Source: Tunturibacter psychrotolerans (GTDB lineage Bacteria > Acidobacteriota > Terriglobia > Terriglobales > Acidobacteriaceae). From it: DNA of 64,000 nt. The stretch covers positions 1,116,001 through 1,180,000 of the forward strand of contig NZ_CP132942.1 of NCBI RefSeq assembly GCF_040359615.1, in the 5' to 3' direction. Positions within the stretch are counted from its first letter, which is position 1; every line of letters starts with the position of its first letter. A program made the translations under genes and the position numbers. Below the pieces are notes generated by a model. That model worked only from the letters and a program-made list of their open reading frames with translations. It was not told the DNA's origin and made no database searches. Shown piece by piece: positions 26,712 through 35,373 of the stretch.

Positions 26712-27868
26712 AGAACCTCAGTTAGCGGACTTCCGCTGCTGAATCGCGCGTTGCATCCAAGTAAATGTGCGAGTGTAGGCACCAGGTCCACAGACTGCAC
26801 AGGACGGTCGACTGTAACACCCTGGCGGATGTTTGGGCCCATTGCCATAAGCCAGGTGGTACGAGAGAGTGCGTCGCCGGTACGGTGATGCTGAAACCCA
26901 TTGCCGCCAGGGCTCATGTCCGAGTCGCGGCCGAAATCCGGCAGTAGGAACAGATTTGTCTTGCCCGCATACTCGGGGTTGCTCTGAACACTCTTCCACA
27001 GATCCGCGCAGATGCTATCAGTGCGTGTGATCGCTTCGGTGTACAGCGAGAAGGCTCCGGAATGGGCAATGTCTATGTCATGGAGGGTGATCCAAAGCAG
27101 GCTAGGCGCTACTGTCTGCATTACGTGCTGCGCGATATACAGCGACAACTCATCAGGGCTTTGTGACTTGCGCGCGTGTGCGAGAAAATCATCCATCGAA
27201 AGCTTCATCAACTCAGCCATTCCATGCAGCGAATCTTGACGTTTGGCCGTAAGCGGTGAAACGATAGGCGACTCGTAGTTGTCTCGAAGGAGCTGGTCAT
27301 AGTCCGCAACTGCGCGGTGGTTGGCGAGGGTGAGCAGTTGCTTGGGCAGCACAACTGTTGCGCCGAGCCCGTGCCCATAGAGCGTGTGATTGCTCTCGCC
27401 GATGCAATCAAAGCCGTTGCTGGGAGCAATTACCCAAACGTCCGATGCTGATCGCTGCCGATCCCTTCTGTAGTATTCGAAGATCGTCGGGTTGCTCGGA
27501 GCAATCGGCATGAAGTTGTCGAAAGTTTCGTAACAACCGGTTGCAAGGCCGGCGTTGGCAACATAGTGGCCTAGAATTCCCCGATTGACTACCTGTGTGT
27601 AGAACGTAGCCTGCGGTATAAGCTCTTCGAGCAAACGAGGAATGTAACGTTGACCTCCAGGAGCGAACGTCTCTTCATCTCGTGCTCCGCCACCAAAGGT
27701 CACAACGATTGTCTTAGGCGTAGGAGGAAGGGCTGCCGCTCGCAACGGCGATGCAAAGAACATCGCTGTAGCGGTGCCAGTTCCGGCGGCTGAGCGCAAG
27801 AACTCGCGACGGCTGATCGCTCGCTCACGAGACATACGGAACATCTCTCTGCTGCACTCCCGCTTCAT
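26708..27868 (-). CDS. Tat-exported alkaline-phosphatase-superfamily-like protein
   Basis: About 386 residues with a twin-arginine signal, SRREFLRSAAGTG followed by a hydrophobic stretch. The rest resembles the DUF1501/sulfatase-like part of the alkaline phosphatase superfamily: WITLHDIDIAHSG, LFLLPDFGRDSD and a late NGFQHHRTGDAL histidine pair could supply metal ligands, and SVDLVPTLAHLLG is a sulfatase-like C-terminal motif. Sulfatase nucleophile C/S-x-P-x-R is not seen. Start choice is uncertain: ATGs at 27868, 27844 and 27835 are all possible, and the one at 27868 just follows the upstream gene's stop. A role in removing phosphate or sulfate is inference. Confidence 0.7.
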   Translation of the reverse strand: MKRECSREMFRMSRERAISRREFLRSAAGTGTATAMFFASPLRAAALPPTPKTIVVTFGGGARDEETFAPGGQRYIPRLLEELIPQATFYTQVVNRGILGHYVANAGLATGCYETFDNFMPIAPSNPTIFEYYRRDRQRSASDVWVIAPSNGFDCIGESNHTLYGHGLGATVVLPKQLLTLANHRAVADYDQLLRDNYESPIVSPLTAKRQDSLHGMAELMKLSMDDFLAHARKSQSPDELSLYIAQHVMQTVAPSLLWITLHDIDIAHSGAFSLYTEAITRTDSICADLWKSVQSNPEYAGKTNLFLLPDFGRDSDMSPGGNGFQHHRTGDALSRTTWLMAMGPNIRQGVTVDRPVQSVDLVPTLAHLLGCNARFSSGSPLTEVL

Positions 27869-27875
27869 GCTTATC

Positions 27876-30008
27876 TCACTTCGCTCTTCGCGCTCTGCTC
27901 TCATTTCGCATCCCCTCGTTCGAGCCGGATACCTCGATCAGGCGCGACTCGGAGGGTGCTAGATCGACTGCAATGTTGCTTCCTGACATTGGTGCGGAGG
28001 CACCGGAGGCAACATCGCGTGCGACGGAGCCCTTGAATTCGGGATCGATGCGATCGAGACTCACTTGGATGGTATGTTTCTCCTTGTCGTCGTAGTTGAA
28101 GACGGCAATGTAGTAGCCGTGAGCGGATTGTCGCGCGAAGATCTTTGCGGCAGCATCTCCCGTGTCGCCTTCCACGGGACGAAAGACCTCCCCTTCATCG
28201 GCCACCTTCATTAGGGCGCGATTGCTGTATACCTGCAACGCCATTGCTTGCCCGTCGGGATCGTCCGCCAGCCGCGTACTATCCAGAATCATGCCCCCAC
28301 TGATGATCGTCGATAGAAGGCGGCTTTGAGCTTCCACGAGATTGCGTGAACCCTCATCGGCCTTAGTCCCTAATGGAATGTGGTCGGGATCGATGAGGTA
28401 CAAGCTTTCGTTCGTCCACCAGGCATAGGTCAACGCATTCAACATATATTCCGTCGATTGATCTTTACCGCTGATGTGACCTTTGGTATCGCAAGAGAGT
28501 CTTCTCGCGTGGCCATAACCGGAAGGGAACAGTGGGGCAATGGAGAGGCTCAGGAACATGCGTCCGGCGTTCGCCTTCACGACGTCCTGCATGCCCAGGT
28601 TGTAAGCCTCGGTTCCGGTCTGAATCGCAGGATCAGCGTGTACGCCTTCCAATGCGCCGTGACTGAGAAAGTCGAGCTTGAGATATTTGAAGCCCATCTT
28701 CGCAAGTGTGTCGATATAAAACTGCGTCCGCAGTCGTGTGCCAGGCGCGGTTGGATCAATAGGCTTGCCGCCGTCGACCGTCGGCAAAAACGCGCCGTCA
28801 GGCCCTTTAAGCAGAATGTCGCGATACCGGTACTTTCCATTTGTGCCCTCTACGAATGCGTCGAGATCGCCGCCCCAGGCAGCAAATGGCGTCCAATAGA
28901 TACCGGGTTCGAAAACAGTGCCGTCGCTCGATTTCATTGATTTCACGGTGGCCATCGCATCTTCGAGCGCTACCCCGTCGAGACTGGACCAGAACGCATC
29001 GAAGTTGATGTAGACCACCTTCCGCGAGAATCCTTCAGGGCTCAGCTTGTCGTGGACGAACTGTGCGGAGGCGATGAAACGTTGGCGATTGATCTTGTCT
29101 GCGTATGCCGCCCAACTATTCCAGCCCAATGGACGCGGACCGGCCCAGCCGAGCGGCGGATGCAGTTCGGCGTTCCGTTTGCCGTAAGCTTCCATGCCAA
29201 TGCGCCAATCACTGAACTCTCCCACCATCACGCGGGGAGACAGCACTTTCATGCCGCTCACAACACCATGAGCAACAAAGTCGTGCGTATCGCTCCGTTC
29301 GCCAAGCTGCCCCTGTAAACCGCCAAAGACCTCGAGGTCTTTCAACGACTCATTCTGCGCATGCACACTCAACGAGGTCTTCCAGACATCATGCGTCAAC
29401 GATCCGAACACAAAGCCGCGGCGGCTTGCGTTGTCGTAGATCGTTGTCACCTCGTTGCTTGTGATGCGTTGGTCGGGTTGCTGTAGCGCTACAGCATTGA
29501 AGCGAAACCACATATCATTGTCATACGGTACGTGGAGCACACGCAGTGCGTCCTCATGCGCGATTTGGAATGCTTCTTCCCCCTGTACCCGCACGGCGAC
29601 GAAGCGATTGGTTGCAACAGGTGTGGTCAAGGAATCCACTTCAGCTTGGATCTCCACCCACGGCTTTCCGGCTGGGATATAGACATGCTGAATCAGTGTG
29701 GGTAGCCCGACCTTAGTATGTTCGATCGTGATCTCATGTGTGCCGCTGATGACTTGATGCCCTGTGTAGGCGTCACTGGTAAGCAGACGTCCGTCGGTCA
29801 GAGTTACATTTGATGTGATCCCATGTAACTCGCTTCCGTTCCGCCATCGCAGGGTGATCTCTCCCGTTGCAGAATCGACGTTCACCGCGACAGGTTTCGC
29901 GTTGGACAGGTTAGAGCTCTCCGCGCGAATGCAATTGGTCACCGCACACGCGAGAGTAAGAGCGAAGACTAATGATGCGGCGGAAGTTCGATTCAGCTTC
30001 AGAATCAT
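27876..30008 (-). CDS. Clan GH-D (alpha-galactosidase-like) glycosidase, exported
   Basis: About 710 residues with a signal sequence (LVFALTLACAVTNC could even be a lipobox, with Cys near residue 26). An N-terminal beta domain (about 35-290) precedes a TIM barrel with LGWNSWAAYADKIN, the fingerprint of GH27/GH36 enzymes, and GFKYLKLDFLSHG containing the probable nucleophile Asp. The C-terminal beta domain ends near VDLAPSESRLIEV. ATG 30008 is preferred to a TTG 12 bases upstream because of GAGAG. The exact family (GH27, GH36 or a related group) is uncertain; alpha-galactoside cleavage is the likeliest activity. It is under the 30.1 kb promoter/operator. Confidence 0.82.
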   Translation of the reverse strand: MILKLNRTSAASLVFALTLACAVTNCIRAESSNLSNAKPVAVNVDSATGEITLRWRNGSELHGITSNVTLTDGRLLTSDAYTGHQVISGTHEITIEHTKVGLPTLIQHVYIPAGKPWVEIQAEVDSLTTPVATNRFVAVRVQGEEAFQIAHEDALRVLHVPYDNDMWFRFNAVALQQPDQRITSNEVTTIYDNASRRGFVFGSLTHDVWKTSLSVHAQNESLKDLEVFGGLQGQLGERSDTHDFVAHGVVSGMKVLSPRVMVGEFSDWRIGMEAYGKRNAELHPPLGWAGPRPLGWNSWAAYADKINRQRFIASAQFVHDKLSPEGFSRKVVYINFDAFWSSLDGVALEDAMATVKSMKSSDGTVFEPGIYWTPFAAWGGDLDAFVEGTNGKYRYRDILLKGPDGAFLPTVDGGKPIDPTAPGTRLRTQFYIDTLAKMGFKYLKLDFLSHGALEGVHADPAIQTGTEAYNLGMQDVVKANAGRMFLSLSIAPLFPSGYGHARRLSCDTKGHISGKDQSTEYMLNALTYAWWTNESLYLIDPDHIPLGTKADEGSRNLVEAQSRLLSTIISGGMILDSTRLADDPDGQAMALQVYSNRALMKVADEGEVFRPVEGDTGDAAAKIFARQSAHGYYIAVFNYDDKEKHTIQVSLDRIDPEFKGSVARDVASGASAPMSGSNIAVDLAPSESRLIEVSGSNEGMRNESRARRAK

Positions 30009-30098
30009 GAAAGCTCTCAAAAAAGAGGTCTGCGACCGCCCAGATTGCAGCTAAAACATTAGGGCAGTCACCTTGACGATTGTTTTTTCGTCCTAAAA

Positions 30099-30112
30099 TG
30101 TATCCGGTTACA
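30099..30112. promoter_or_regulatory. LacI-type operator upstream of the GH-D gene
   Basis: TGTATCCGGTTACA is a perfect 14-bp palindrome with central CCGG. It sits 91 bp upstream of the leftward GH-D gene and 168 bp upstream of the rightward LacI gene, just downstream of the predicted start site of the leftward promoter. It matches the site at 16126-16139 in 13 of 14 positions after reverse complementing. Confidence 0.75.
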
Positions 30113-30123
30113 TGCAAACTCAC

Positions 30124-30151
30124 AATATAGCCGCACTTTGAAGTGTGTCAA
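30124..30151 (-). promoter_or_regulatory. Promoter of the leftward GH-D operon
   Basis: Read on the minus strand, TTGACA (30151-30146) and TATATT (30129-30124) are 16 bp apart. The predicted start, near 30117, is a few bases before the LacI-type operator, mirroring the arrangement at the receptor promoter. Confidence 0.65.
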
Positions 30152-30279
30152 CTTTGCAAAGCGTTCTTTATGGATCGATTCATCCGATTGCTCTCGACAA
30201 TCGCGTAGACTGAGCGGGAGATTGATCGTATCGATTTGAGGTTTCAGCAATAGATTTCTCAGTCGCGGAGACGGAGTCC

Positions 30280-31338
30280 ATGCGCCACAATGCCGAGAAA
30301 TCAGGTTCTAAAAAGCCCGCGACGATGCGCGATGTGGCGAGCCACGCAGGAGTGTCAGTAGCCACGGTCTCGCGCGCTTTGGACGGCTCTTCGCTGGTGA
30401 CAGAGGAGACCGCACTCGCGGTGCGACGTGCGGTAGCGAAACTTAATTTTGTCCCAAACATCTCAGCGCGCACATTAAAGTATGGGCAGAGCCATGCTAT
30501 CGGCGTTATCGTTCCAGACCTGACAAACCCATTCTTTTCAGAATTTCTTCGAGAATTTGAGGCGCTGGCCTCAGCCAACGGGCAGGTTGTTCTGCTGGCG
30601 AACGCGGAGGCTAGTGTCGGTGGGGCTCTTACATCGGTCCGTCAATTGCTAATGAGACTTGTCGACGGCGTGGTGGTTTTACCATCGCTAGACGAACTGG
30701 AGCCATATCAACTGCTGACGCTTCGCAAGGTACCAACCGTGGCGATTGATAGCCGCCGAACCGGCCCTAGCTTCAGTGACGTGAGTTTGATGCATGAGGA
30801 GGGGATGAGACAGGCGGTGGGCTATTTGAAAGACCTTGGACACCGAAAGATCGCTTTCATCGGGGGCTCACCGGGGCTCACGATCTCGAAGTTGAGATTG
30901 GATGCCTTTCAAGCCTCCCTAAAGATGCACGAAATTACAGTCCGCCATGAGTATGTCCGCTATGGAAACTATCGTGCGGACGGAGGAGACCGTGAGTTGC
31001 GCAACCTCATGCTCCTGGCGGACAGGCCAACTGCTGTCATTGGAGTCAATGATTTGACTGCGCTGGGAGCTCTTCGGGCGGCACGTACCTTGAATATCTC
31101 CGTCCCAAATGAGGTCTCGATAGTCGGGTTCGATGGCATCGAACTGGATGATCTGGTATCGCCGAGTCTGACAACCATGAGTGTTTCTCGTAAGCTTATC
31201 GCCCAAAGCTGTCACGGAGCGTTGGAGGAGATGCGGGTCGGGCGAAACGGTCTCGGCAGGCAGCTCTACATTCCCGTTGAACTTATCGTTCGTCAATCGA
31301 CAGGCCGTCCACTTCGTAAAATGACGAAGTCTCGCTAG
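30280..31338 (+). CDS. LacI-family transcriptional regulator
   Basis: A 352-residue LacI/GalR-family repressor. The helix-turn-helix is at about residues 16-37 (MRDVASHAGVSVATVSRAL), followed by the hinge helix (NISARTLKYGQS) and a periplasmic-binding-protein-like sugar-binding domain from IGVIVPDLTNPFFSEF to the end. GGAG lies 7 bases before the ATG. It is divergent from the GH-D gene, and the perfect operator at 30099-30112 lies in the shared region; a near copy precedes the TonB receptor, so this protein probably controls both. The inducer is presumably a galactoside- or fucose-derived sugar. Confidence 0.92.
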   Translation: MRHNAEKSGSKKPATMRDVASHAGVSVATVSRALDGSSLVTEETALAVRRAVAKLNFVPNISARTLKYGQSHAIGVIVPDLTNPFFSEFLREFEALASANGQVVLLANAEASVGGALTSVRQLLMRLVDGVVVLPSLDELEPYQLLTLRKVPTVAIDSRRTGPSFSDVSLMHEEGMRQAVGYLKDLGHRKIAFIGGSPGLTISKLRLDAFQASLKMHEITVRHEYVRYGNYRADGGDRELRNLMLLADRPTAVIGVNDLTALGALRAARTLNISVPNEVSIVGFDGIELDDLVSPSLTTMSVSRKLIAQSCHGALEEMRVGRNGLGRQLYIPVELIVRQSTGRPLRKMTKSR

Positions 31339-31362
31339 CTGAGCTGCTCTCGATGCGAACGG

Positions 31363-31393
31363 AAAAAAGGCCCCTTCTATTTTCGAAGAGGCC
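31363..31393 (-). terminator. Terminator of the GH27 gene
   Basis: Read leftward, a 9-bp stem (31385-31393 with 31369-31377, one mismatch) and a 7-base loop are followed by six Ts (31368-31363). It lies directly after the stop of the leftward GH27 gene and also separates it from the convergent LacI gene. Confidence 0.8.
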
Positions 31394-31411
31394 CGAAGCG
31401 TTGAATAACGA

Positions 31412-33550
31412 CTAGAAGACAAGTGGCGAAATGGTGATTGAGTCTAAATCAGGAGCGTAGTTCGAGGGGTTATCGAACACGATCTGATTCTTGCCGGCCG
31501 CAAGCTGGACCTGGATAACAGTGCTCGTCGGCGTGCCAAAGCTGTATCCATTGAGGTCGACCTCTTTGGCCGGCTGATCGTTTACGGTGACGAAGAACGA
31601 CCGCGGCCCTTGCGTGAAGTAATCGATTTCAAGGTTGTAGGTGCCAGCGGATGGCACCTCGACATCCGCGAAGGTCACACTATTTCCGGGCCCTCCACCG
31701 ATGTTGCCGGCCTTGGCCAGACCGGAGGCGTTGCCGTTGAACCCAGCGCTTGCAGAGCCGCTGAGCGTTGCCAGCTCCGCTTCGTAAGTCTGCGTCTCAG
31801 GATAGGGCGCGGCCCCGTTTCCACTGATCACGATACGGTCGAGATCGGGGGGATAACTGATCGGGTTTCCGAACTCGATGCTGTTGTCGCCTTTTTTCAA
31901 CTTCACGGGGATGGTCAGCTTCGAGGGAACGTTGCCGCTTCCACCGCTCGAGTTGAGAGTGATTGCGGGGCCTCCATTGACATTGATGATGTAAGAGCGG
32001 GTACCGTTCGTAGCCGAGTCGACTTCCATGTTGTAGACGCCGTCGCGATCGACCTTTACGTCGTCGAAGAAGACGTTGTTGTTCGGGCCGATGCCGATGA
32101 ATCCAACTTTCTTGCCCTCCGAGCACAGCGGACAATCGGCGACCTGGGCCGATCCGGTGAGCGTGGCCTGGTACGCCTCATAGCTGGTGGACTTGGCCGG
32201 AGGGACGTTCAGTACACCGCGCACCTTTAGCAGACGAACGCCATGACCCGGAACAACGGTCGAGTATCCAAGCAACGACTGCCCAAGCTCTGTGTGGCTC
32301 CACAGATCCCGCGTGGTAAGCGTGGCGGCGAAACCGAGATCGTTCCACGGCAGGCTCACGCGCGTGGGAAAGGAGTTTAGGTTAAAGAGAGCAACGTAAT
32401 ACTCGCCATTGCCCAGATTCGACGCCCATATCGGCGTAAAGCCTGCGCGAATCTGCGTCGCGGGATGACCCGACTGATCGACGGCGATCACCTCGTCGTT
32501 GCCGAGAATCTTCTTGCCTGTCGCTGACATCTTCGTTAAATCGCCACCAATGGAGAGCGGAGCGTTGGCCATGGCCCAGAAGCTCATCGCCGTTTGCTGC
32601 TCCTGCGGGGTGATGCCATCGGTTGCGTCGTTACCGATCTCAAGAGAGTCAAGATCGTTCCATCCGAGGGTGGATCCCGCAGCCGATTCCCAACTCGGAA
32701 GATCGAGGAAGCGTACCTGGATACGATTCCACTCCGTAAGGAAGGGGCAATCTCCCTCGCACTCTACGTCGCCTTCGATGCGGCGGGAATTGCTGGTAGC
32801 CTGCCAGTCTGCGATGTAATCCTGATCTAGCGCCCACGATATTGTCAGCCAGATTGGACGTCCGCTCTGCGCAATTGCCTTTGAAAATGCGGCTACGTCC
32901 GGGCGATTGTCGATGTTGGTGTTGTCGTTATAGGAGCCTGGCGTGACAGCGTCGAGTTTTATGAAGTCCGCTCCCCACGAAGCGTAAAGGTCGACAACGG
33001 AGTTGATGTACTCCTGCGCTCCCGGCTTAGTGTAGTCGATCTTGTCGCCTCCGCCGAAGGCGTTGGCGATGGTTGCCGGGGTCACGATGATGTCCTGCAG
33101 GTGATAGGGGGTACCGAGGATAGGCTTGTTGGCTGCGACCTGATCGGTGCCGACGCCAGGGTTCAGGTACATACCGAACTTCTGCCCGTTCGCATGAATA
33201 TGCTGGATCATCGCGACGACGTCGGGGAAGCGGGTGGTGTCGAACAGCGTACGGCCATAGGCGTCAGAGGCCCCGGTCCAGCCGGCATCGACGTTGATAT
33301 AGATGTATCCGTGCGGCTGCAGGCCGGAGTTCCGCAGGGCGTCGGACTGCGCGATGATGCTGTCCTGGGTGAGGAAGGTCTGGGTGGGAGTGATTGTCTG
33401 TTGGCTGTAGGTGCTCCAGCCAAGATATGGTCGTTGGCCCACTCCATTCACCTGCGCGTGACTTCCGGTTGCATAGGCTATGAGCGCTGTGGCAAGTAAA
33501 AGGCGAGATTTCACGACCTTTTGCATCCAGGAAAGAGGTTTTCTCTGCAT
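31412..33550 (-). CDS. GH27 alpha-galactosidase with two CBM35-like modules
   Basis: About 712 residues. The signal peptide (LLLATALIAYATGSHAQ) is followed by a GH27 TIM barrel: PYLGWSTYSQQ, YIYINVDAGW, FGMYLNPGVGTDQ and the nucleophile region DFIKLDAVTPG; then WNDLDSLEIGN and SFWAMANAPLSIGGDL typical of the family. A short antiparallel beta domain follows. Residues from about 465 hold two tandem CBM35-like beta-sandwiches, each starting YEA and ending with PDLDxIxIS. These may anchor the enzyme to polysaccharide. The start at 33550 has GGGAG upstream; an ATG 14 codons earlier lacks it. The double CBM suggests an insoluble or polymeric substrate. Confidence 0.9.
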   Translation of the reverse strand: MQRKPLSWMQKVVKSRLLLATALIAYATGSHAQVNGVGQRPYLGWSTYSQQTITPTQTFLTQDSIIAQSDALRNSGLQPHGYIYINVDAGWTGASDAYGRTLFDTTRFPDVVAMIQHIHANGQKFGMYLNPGVGTDQVAANKPILGTPYHLQDIIVTPATIANAFGGGDKIDYTKPGAQEYINSVVDLYASWGADFIKLDAVTPGSYNDNTNIDNRPDVAAFSKAIAQSGRPIWLTISWALDQDYIADWQATSNSRRIEGDVECEGDCPFLTEWNRIQVRFLDLPSWESAAGSTLGWNDLDSLEIGNDATDGITPQEQQTAMSFWAMANAPLSIGGDLTKMSATGKKILGNDEVIAVDQSGHPATQIRAGFTPIWASNLGNGEYYVALFNLNSFPTRVSLPWNDLGFAATLTTRDLWSHTELGQSLLGYSTVVPGHGVRLLKVRGVLNVPPAKSTSYEAYQATLTGSAQVADCPLCSEGKKVGFIGIGPNNNVFFDDVKVDRDGVYNMEVDSATNGTRSYIINVNGGPAITLNSSGGSGNVPSKLTIPVKLKKGDNSIEFGNPISYPPDLDRIVISGNGAAPYPETQTYEAELATLSGSASAGFNGNASGLAKAGNIGGGPGNSVTFADVEVPSAGTYNLEIDYFTQGPRSFFVTVNDQPAKEVDLNGYSFGTPTSTVIQVQLAAGKNQIVFDNPSNYAPDLDSITISPLVF

Positions 33551-33615
33551 TCGGGTCTCCCATTGCGAATATTTGCACGCGCCAGCCCTCATTTTGAGTT
33601 TTCAATAGTGAGAGT

Positions 33616-33665
33616 TAACTTGCGCCAATGAAAAATACTCTTATACCGAAAGATTTGGCAAGTTA
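33616..33665. promoter_or_regulatory. Inverted repeat upstream of the GH27 gene
   Basis: TAACTTGC at 33616-33623 and GCAAGTTA at 33658-33665 form perfect 8-bp arms separated by 34 bp, extended by CCAA/TTGG with a 2-base offset. A TATAAG-like hexamer for the leftward gene lies between the arms. It is 65-115 bp before the GH27 start and could bind a regulator such as the neighbouring AraC protein. Confidence 0.4.
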
Positions 33666-33849
33666 CTTTTCAATAAAGATGGACAATCAACTTTCCGACA
33701 CTGATGCGGTTTCACCCACGACGGGCAAAAGACATGCAACAACGCGTTCGACAGCGCTTCGTCGCTAGTGGCGGCTTACCCGTTGCACCGGGTGGCGGCA
33801 TGACCGTTGCAACCAGCAGTCGCTGGAGGAATACCGCGATGCGAGCCGC

Positions 33850-34647
33850 CTAGCTTTCCGGGTTCAGTTTCTCCAGCCGCGCGGCCCATGCTTTGGGCGG
33901 CATGCCGAATGTCCGTCGAAAGATTTCTACAAAGGCGCTCGGTTGCCTGTACCCGATGCAGAAGGCGATCTCCTTGACGGAGCGGCCTTGAACGAGGAGT
34001 TCCACAGCTTTCGTCAGTCGAACCTGCCGCCGCCACAGCTCAAAGCTGGTGCCAGTGTCCTTGCGAAATACCCTCTGAATCGTTCTGACGCTGACTCCGG
34101 CATCACTACAGATAGCAGCGAGAGACTTGGTTTGCTCAGGCGCTGACAGCACAGCCTGAGCAACGTGCAATGCTCGCTCGTCTCCTGGGAGAGCCACGAA
34201 CGTCGGAACCGGAGATGCGACTTCCAGATGAAGAATAACCAGGTCGCGGAGCGCTCGTTCGTGGTGCTGCTTCATTCGAAGTTCCCCAATGCGCACGGTC
34301 TCCAGCGTAAGTTCGCGTAACAATGGTGTCACGTGAAGTACGGTCGTACCGGAGGACCGCATACGGACAAGACCCGGTCGGAAGTACAAGGTCCGCATCG
34401 AAACAGCGCCCGGCATGTGGATGTGGTGGTATGTTTTTGCGGGAACCCAGAGTGCAAAACGTGGAGGAACCAACCACATACTTTGACCGGAAAATACTTC
34501 CATGACTCCGCGGACGGCATAGATAAGTTGATCGGCCCCGTGCGCATGTTCCGGAACGTGAAAGCCTGCAGAGTATTCATAGGCTAGCGTTGCTACCGAA
34601 ACGCCGCGCTTCGGATCAAACTCTCTCAGAATTTTGTTGTGGCGCAT
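33850..34647 (-). CDS. AraC-family regulator with cupin-type sensor
   Basis: About 265 residues. The N-terminal part (residues 10-110) is cupin-like (VPEHAHGADQLIYAVRGVMEV), and the C-terminal part has two helix-turn-helix motifs: SLAAICSDAGVSVRTIQRVF and SVKEIAFCIGYRQPSAFVEIFRRTFG. ATG 34647 is chosen over one 14 codons upstream, as the protein's conserved part begins soon after. It is divergent from a VOC-family gene with only 64 bp between start codons, so it may regulate that gene. The ligand is unknown. Confidence 0.88.
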   Translation of the reverse strand: MRHNKILREFDPKRGVSVATLAYEYSAGFHVPEHAHGADQLIYAVRGVMEVFSGQSMWLVPPRFALWVPAKTYHHIHMPGAVSMRTLYFRPGLVRMRSSGTTVLHVTPLLRELTLETVRIGELRMKQHHERALRDLVILHLEVASPVPTFVALPGDERALHVAQAVLSAPEQTKSLAAICSDAGVSVRTIQRVFRKDTGTSFELWRRQVRLTKAVELLVQGRSVKEIAFCIGYRQPSAFVEIFRRTFGMPPKAWAARLEKLNPES

Positions 34648-34711
34648 TATCGATATATTTTGGCATACTGCCATTCTTGCGCCATCCAAAATATTCGCTC
34701 ATTATGGCTGC

Positions 34712-35113
34712 ATGACTAAACAAGTCGGACTCAGCGAGTACAACATCATTGGATTTGCAACCATCGTCGACGTGGATCGAGCGAAGAGCTTTTATGGCGA
34801 AACACTTGGGCTGCGTCTGATAAGCGAAGAGCCGCCATTTGCTCTCGTCTTCGATGCAAATGGCATCATGATTCGTCTGGGCATGGGCAAGGAACTGCCG
34901 CCGGCATCAGGCACGGTGTTAGGTTGGCAAGTTACCGACATAGAGTCAGTCGTCCAAAATCTGAAGACGGCTGGGATCCGCTTCGAACTCTATGAGTTCT
35001 TGAAGCAGGATGACTCTGGAATTTGGACTTCGCCCACTGGAGCCAGAGTCGCCTGGTTCAAAGACCCGGATGGGAACACTCTGAGTGTCTCGGAACACCC
35101 GGAGGGAAAGTGA
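34712..35113 (+). CDS. VOC-family (glyoxalase/bleomycin-resistance fold) protein
   Basis: About 133 residues of the vicinal-oxygen-chelate fold. It shows the paired beta-alpha-beta-beta-beta units: DVDRAKSFYGETLGLRLI in the first half and WFKDPDGNTLSVSEH in the second, the latter with the usual late Asp-Pro-x-Gly-Asn. Such proteins act as glyoxalase-like isomerases, dioxygenases or antibiotic-binding proteins; the sequence does not say which. It is divergent from the AraC gene and may be its target. Confidence 0.82.
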   Translation: MTKQVGLSEYNIIGFATIVDVDRAKSFYGETLGLRLISEEPPFALVFDANGIMIRLGMGKELPPASGTVLGWQVTDIESVVQNLKTAGIRFELYEFLKQDDSGIWTSPTGARVAWFKDPDGNTLSVSEHPEGK

Positions 35114-35373
35114 TGTACCCGCGCGGCCAGAGTGTCCGTAACTAACGCGATGAGCCTCGTGTCTTTTGAGTGCGTCACCCCATCGTCGTCGATCTTCAGA
35201 ATGTCAGGGATTGGCAGACGCTTTGTATGATTTTTTTGGCGGCAATGCCAAAGAGGCTTCTCAAGCTTCTCAACTTGTGCTACGGTTTCGTTTCCCCCAT
35301 AACCGGTCGGCCCCAAGTCCCCTCGGAAGATTCATCCCCCACGCTGAGCCTAGGTGCACTTCAAGGAGGTCCC

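Noticed and set aside
27868..27904. Start of the Tat protein at 27904
   Set aside because: It would overlap the upstream gene by 29 bases and give an overly long charged N-terminus before the twin-arginine motif.
35170..35373. Longer start of the secreted protein at 35170
   Set aside because: It would bury the signal peptide; a GTG at 35374 has AAGGAGG just upstream.
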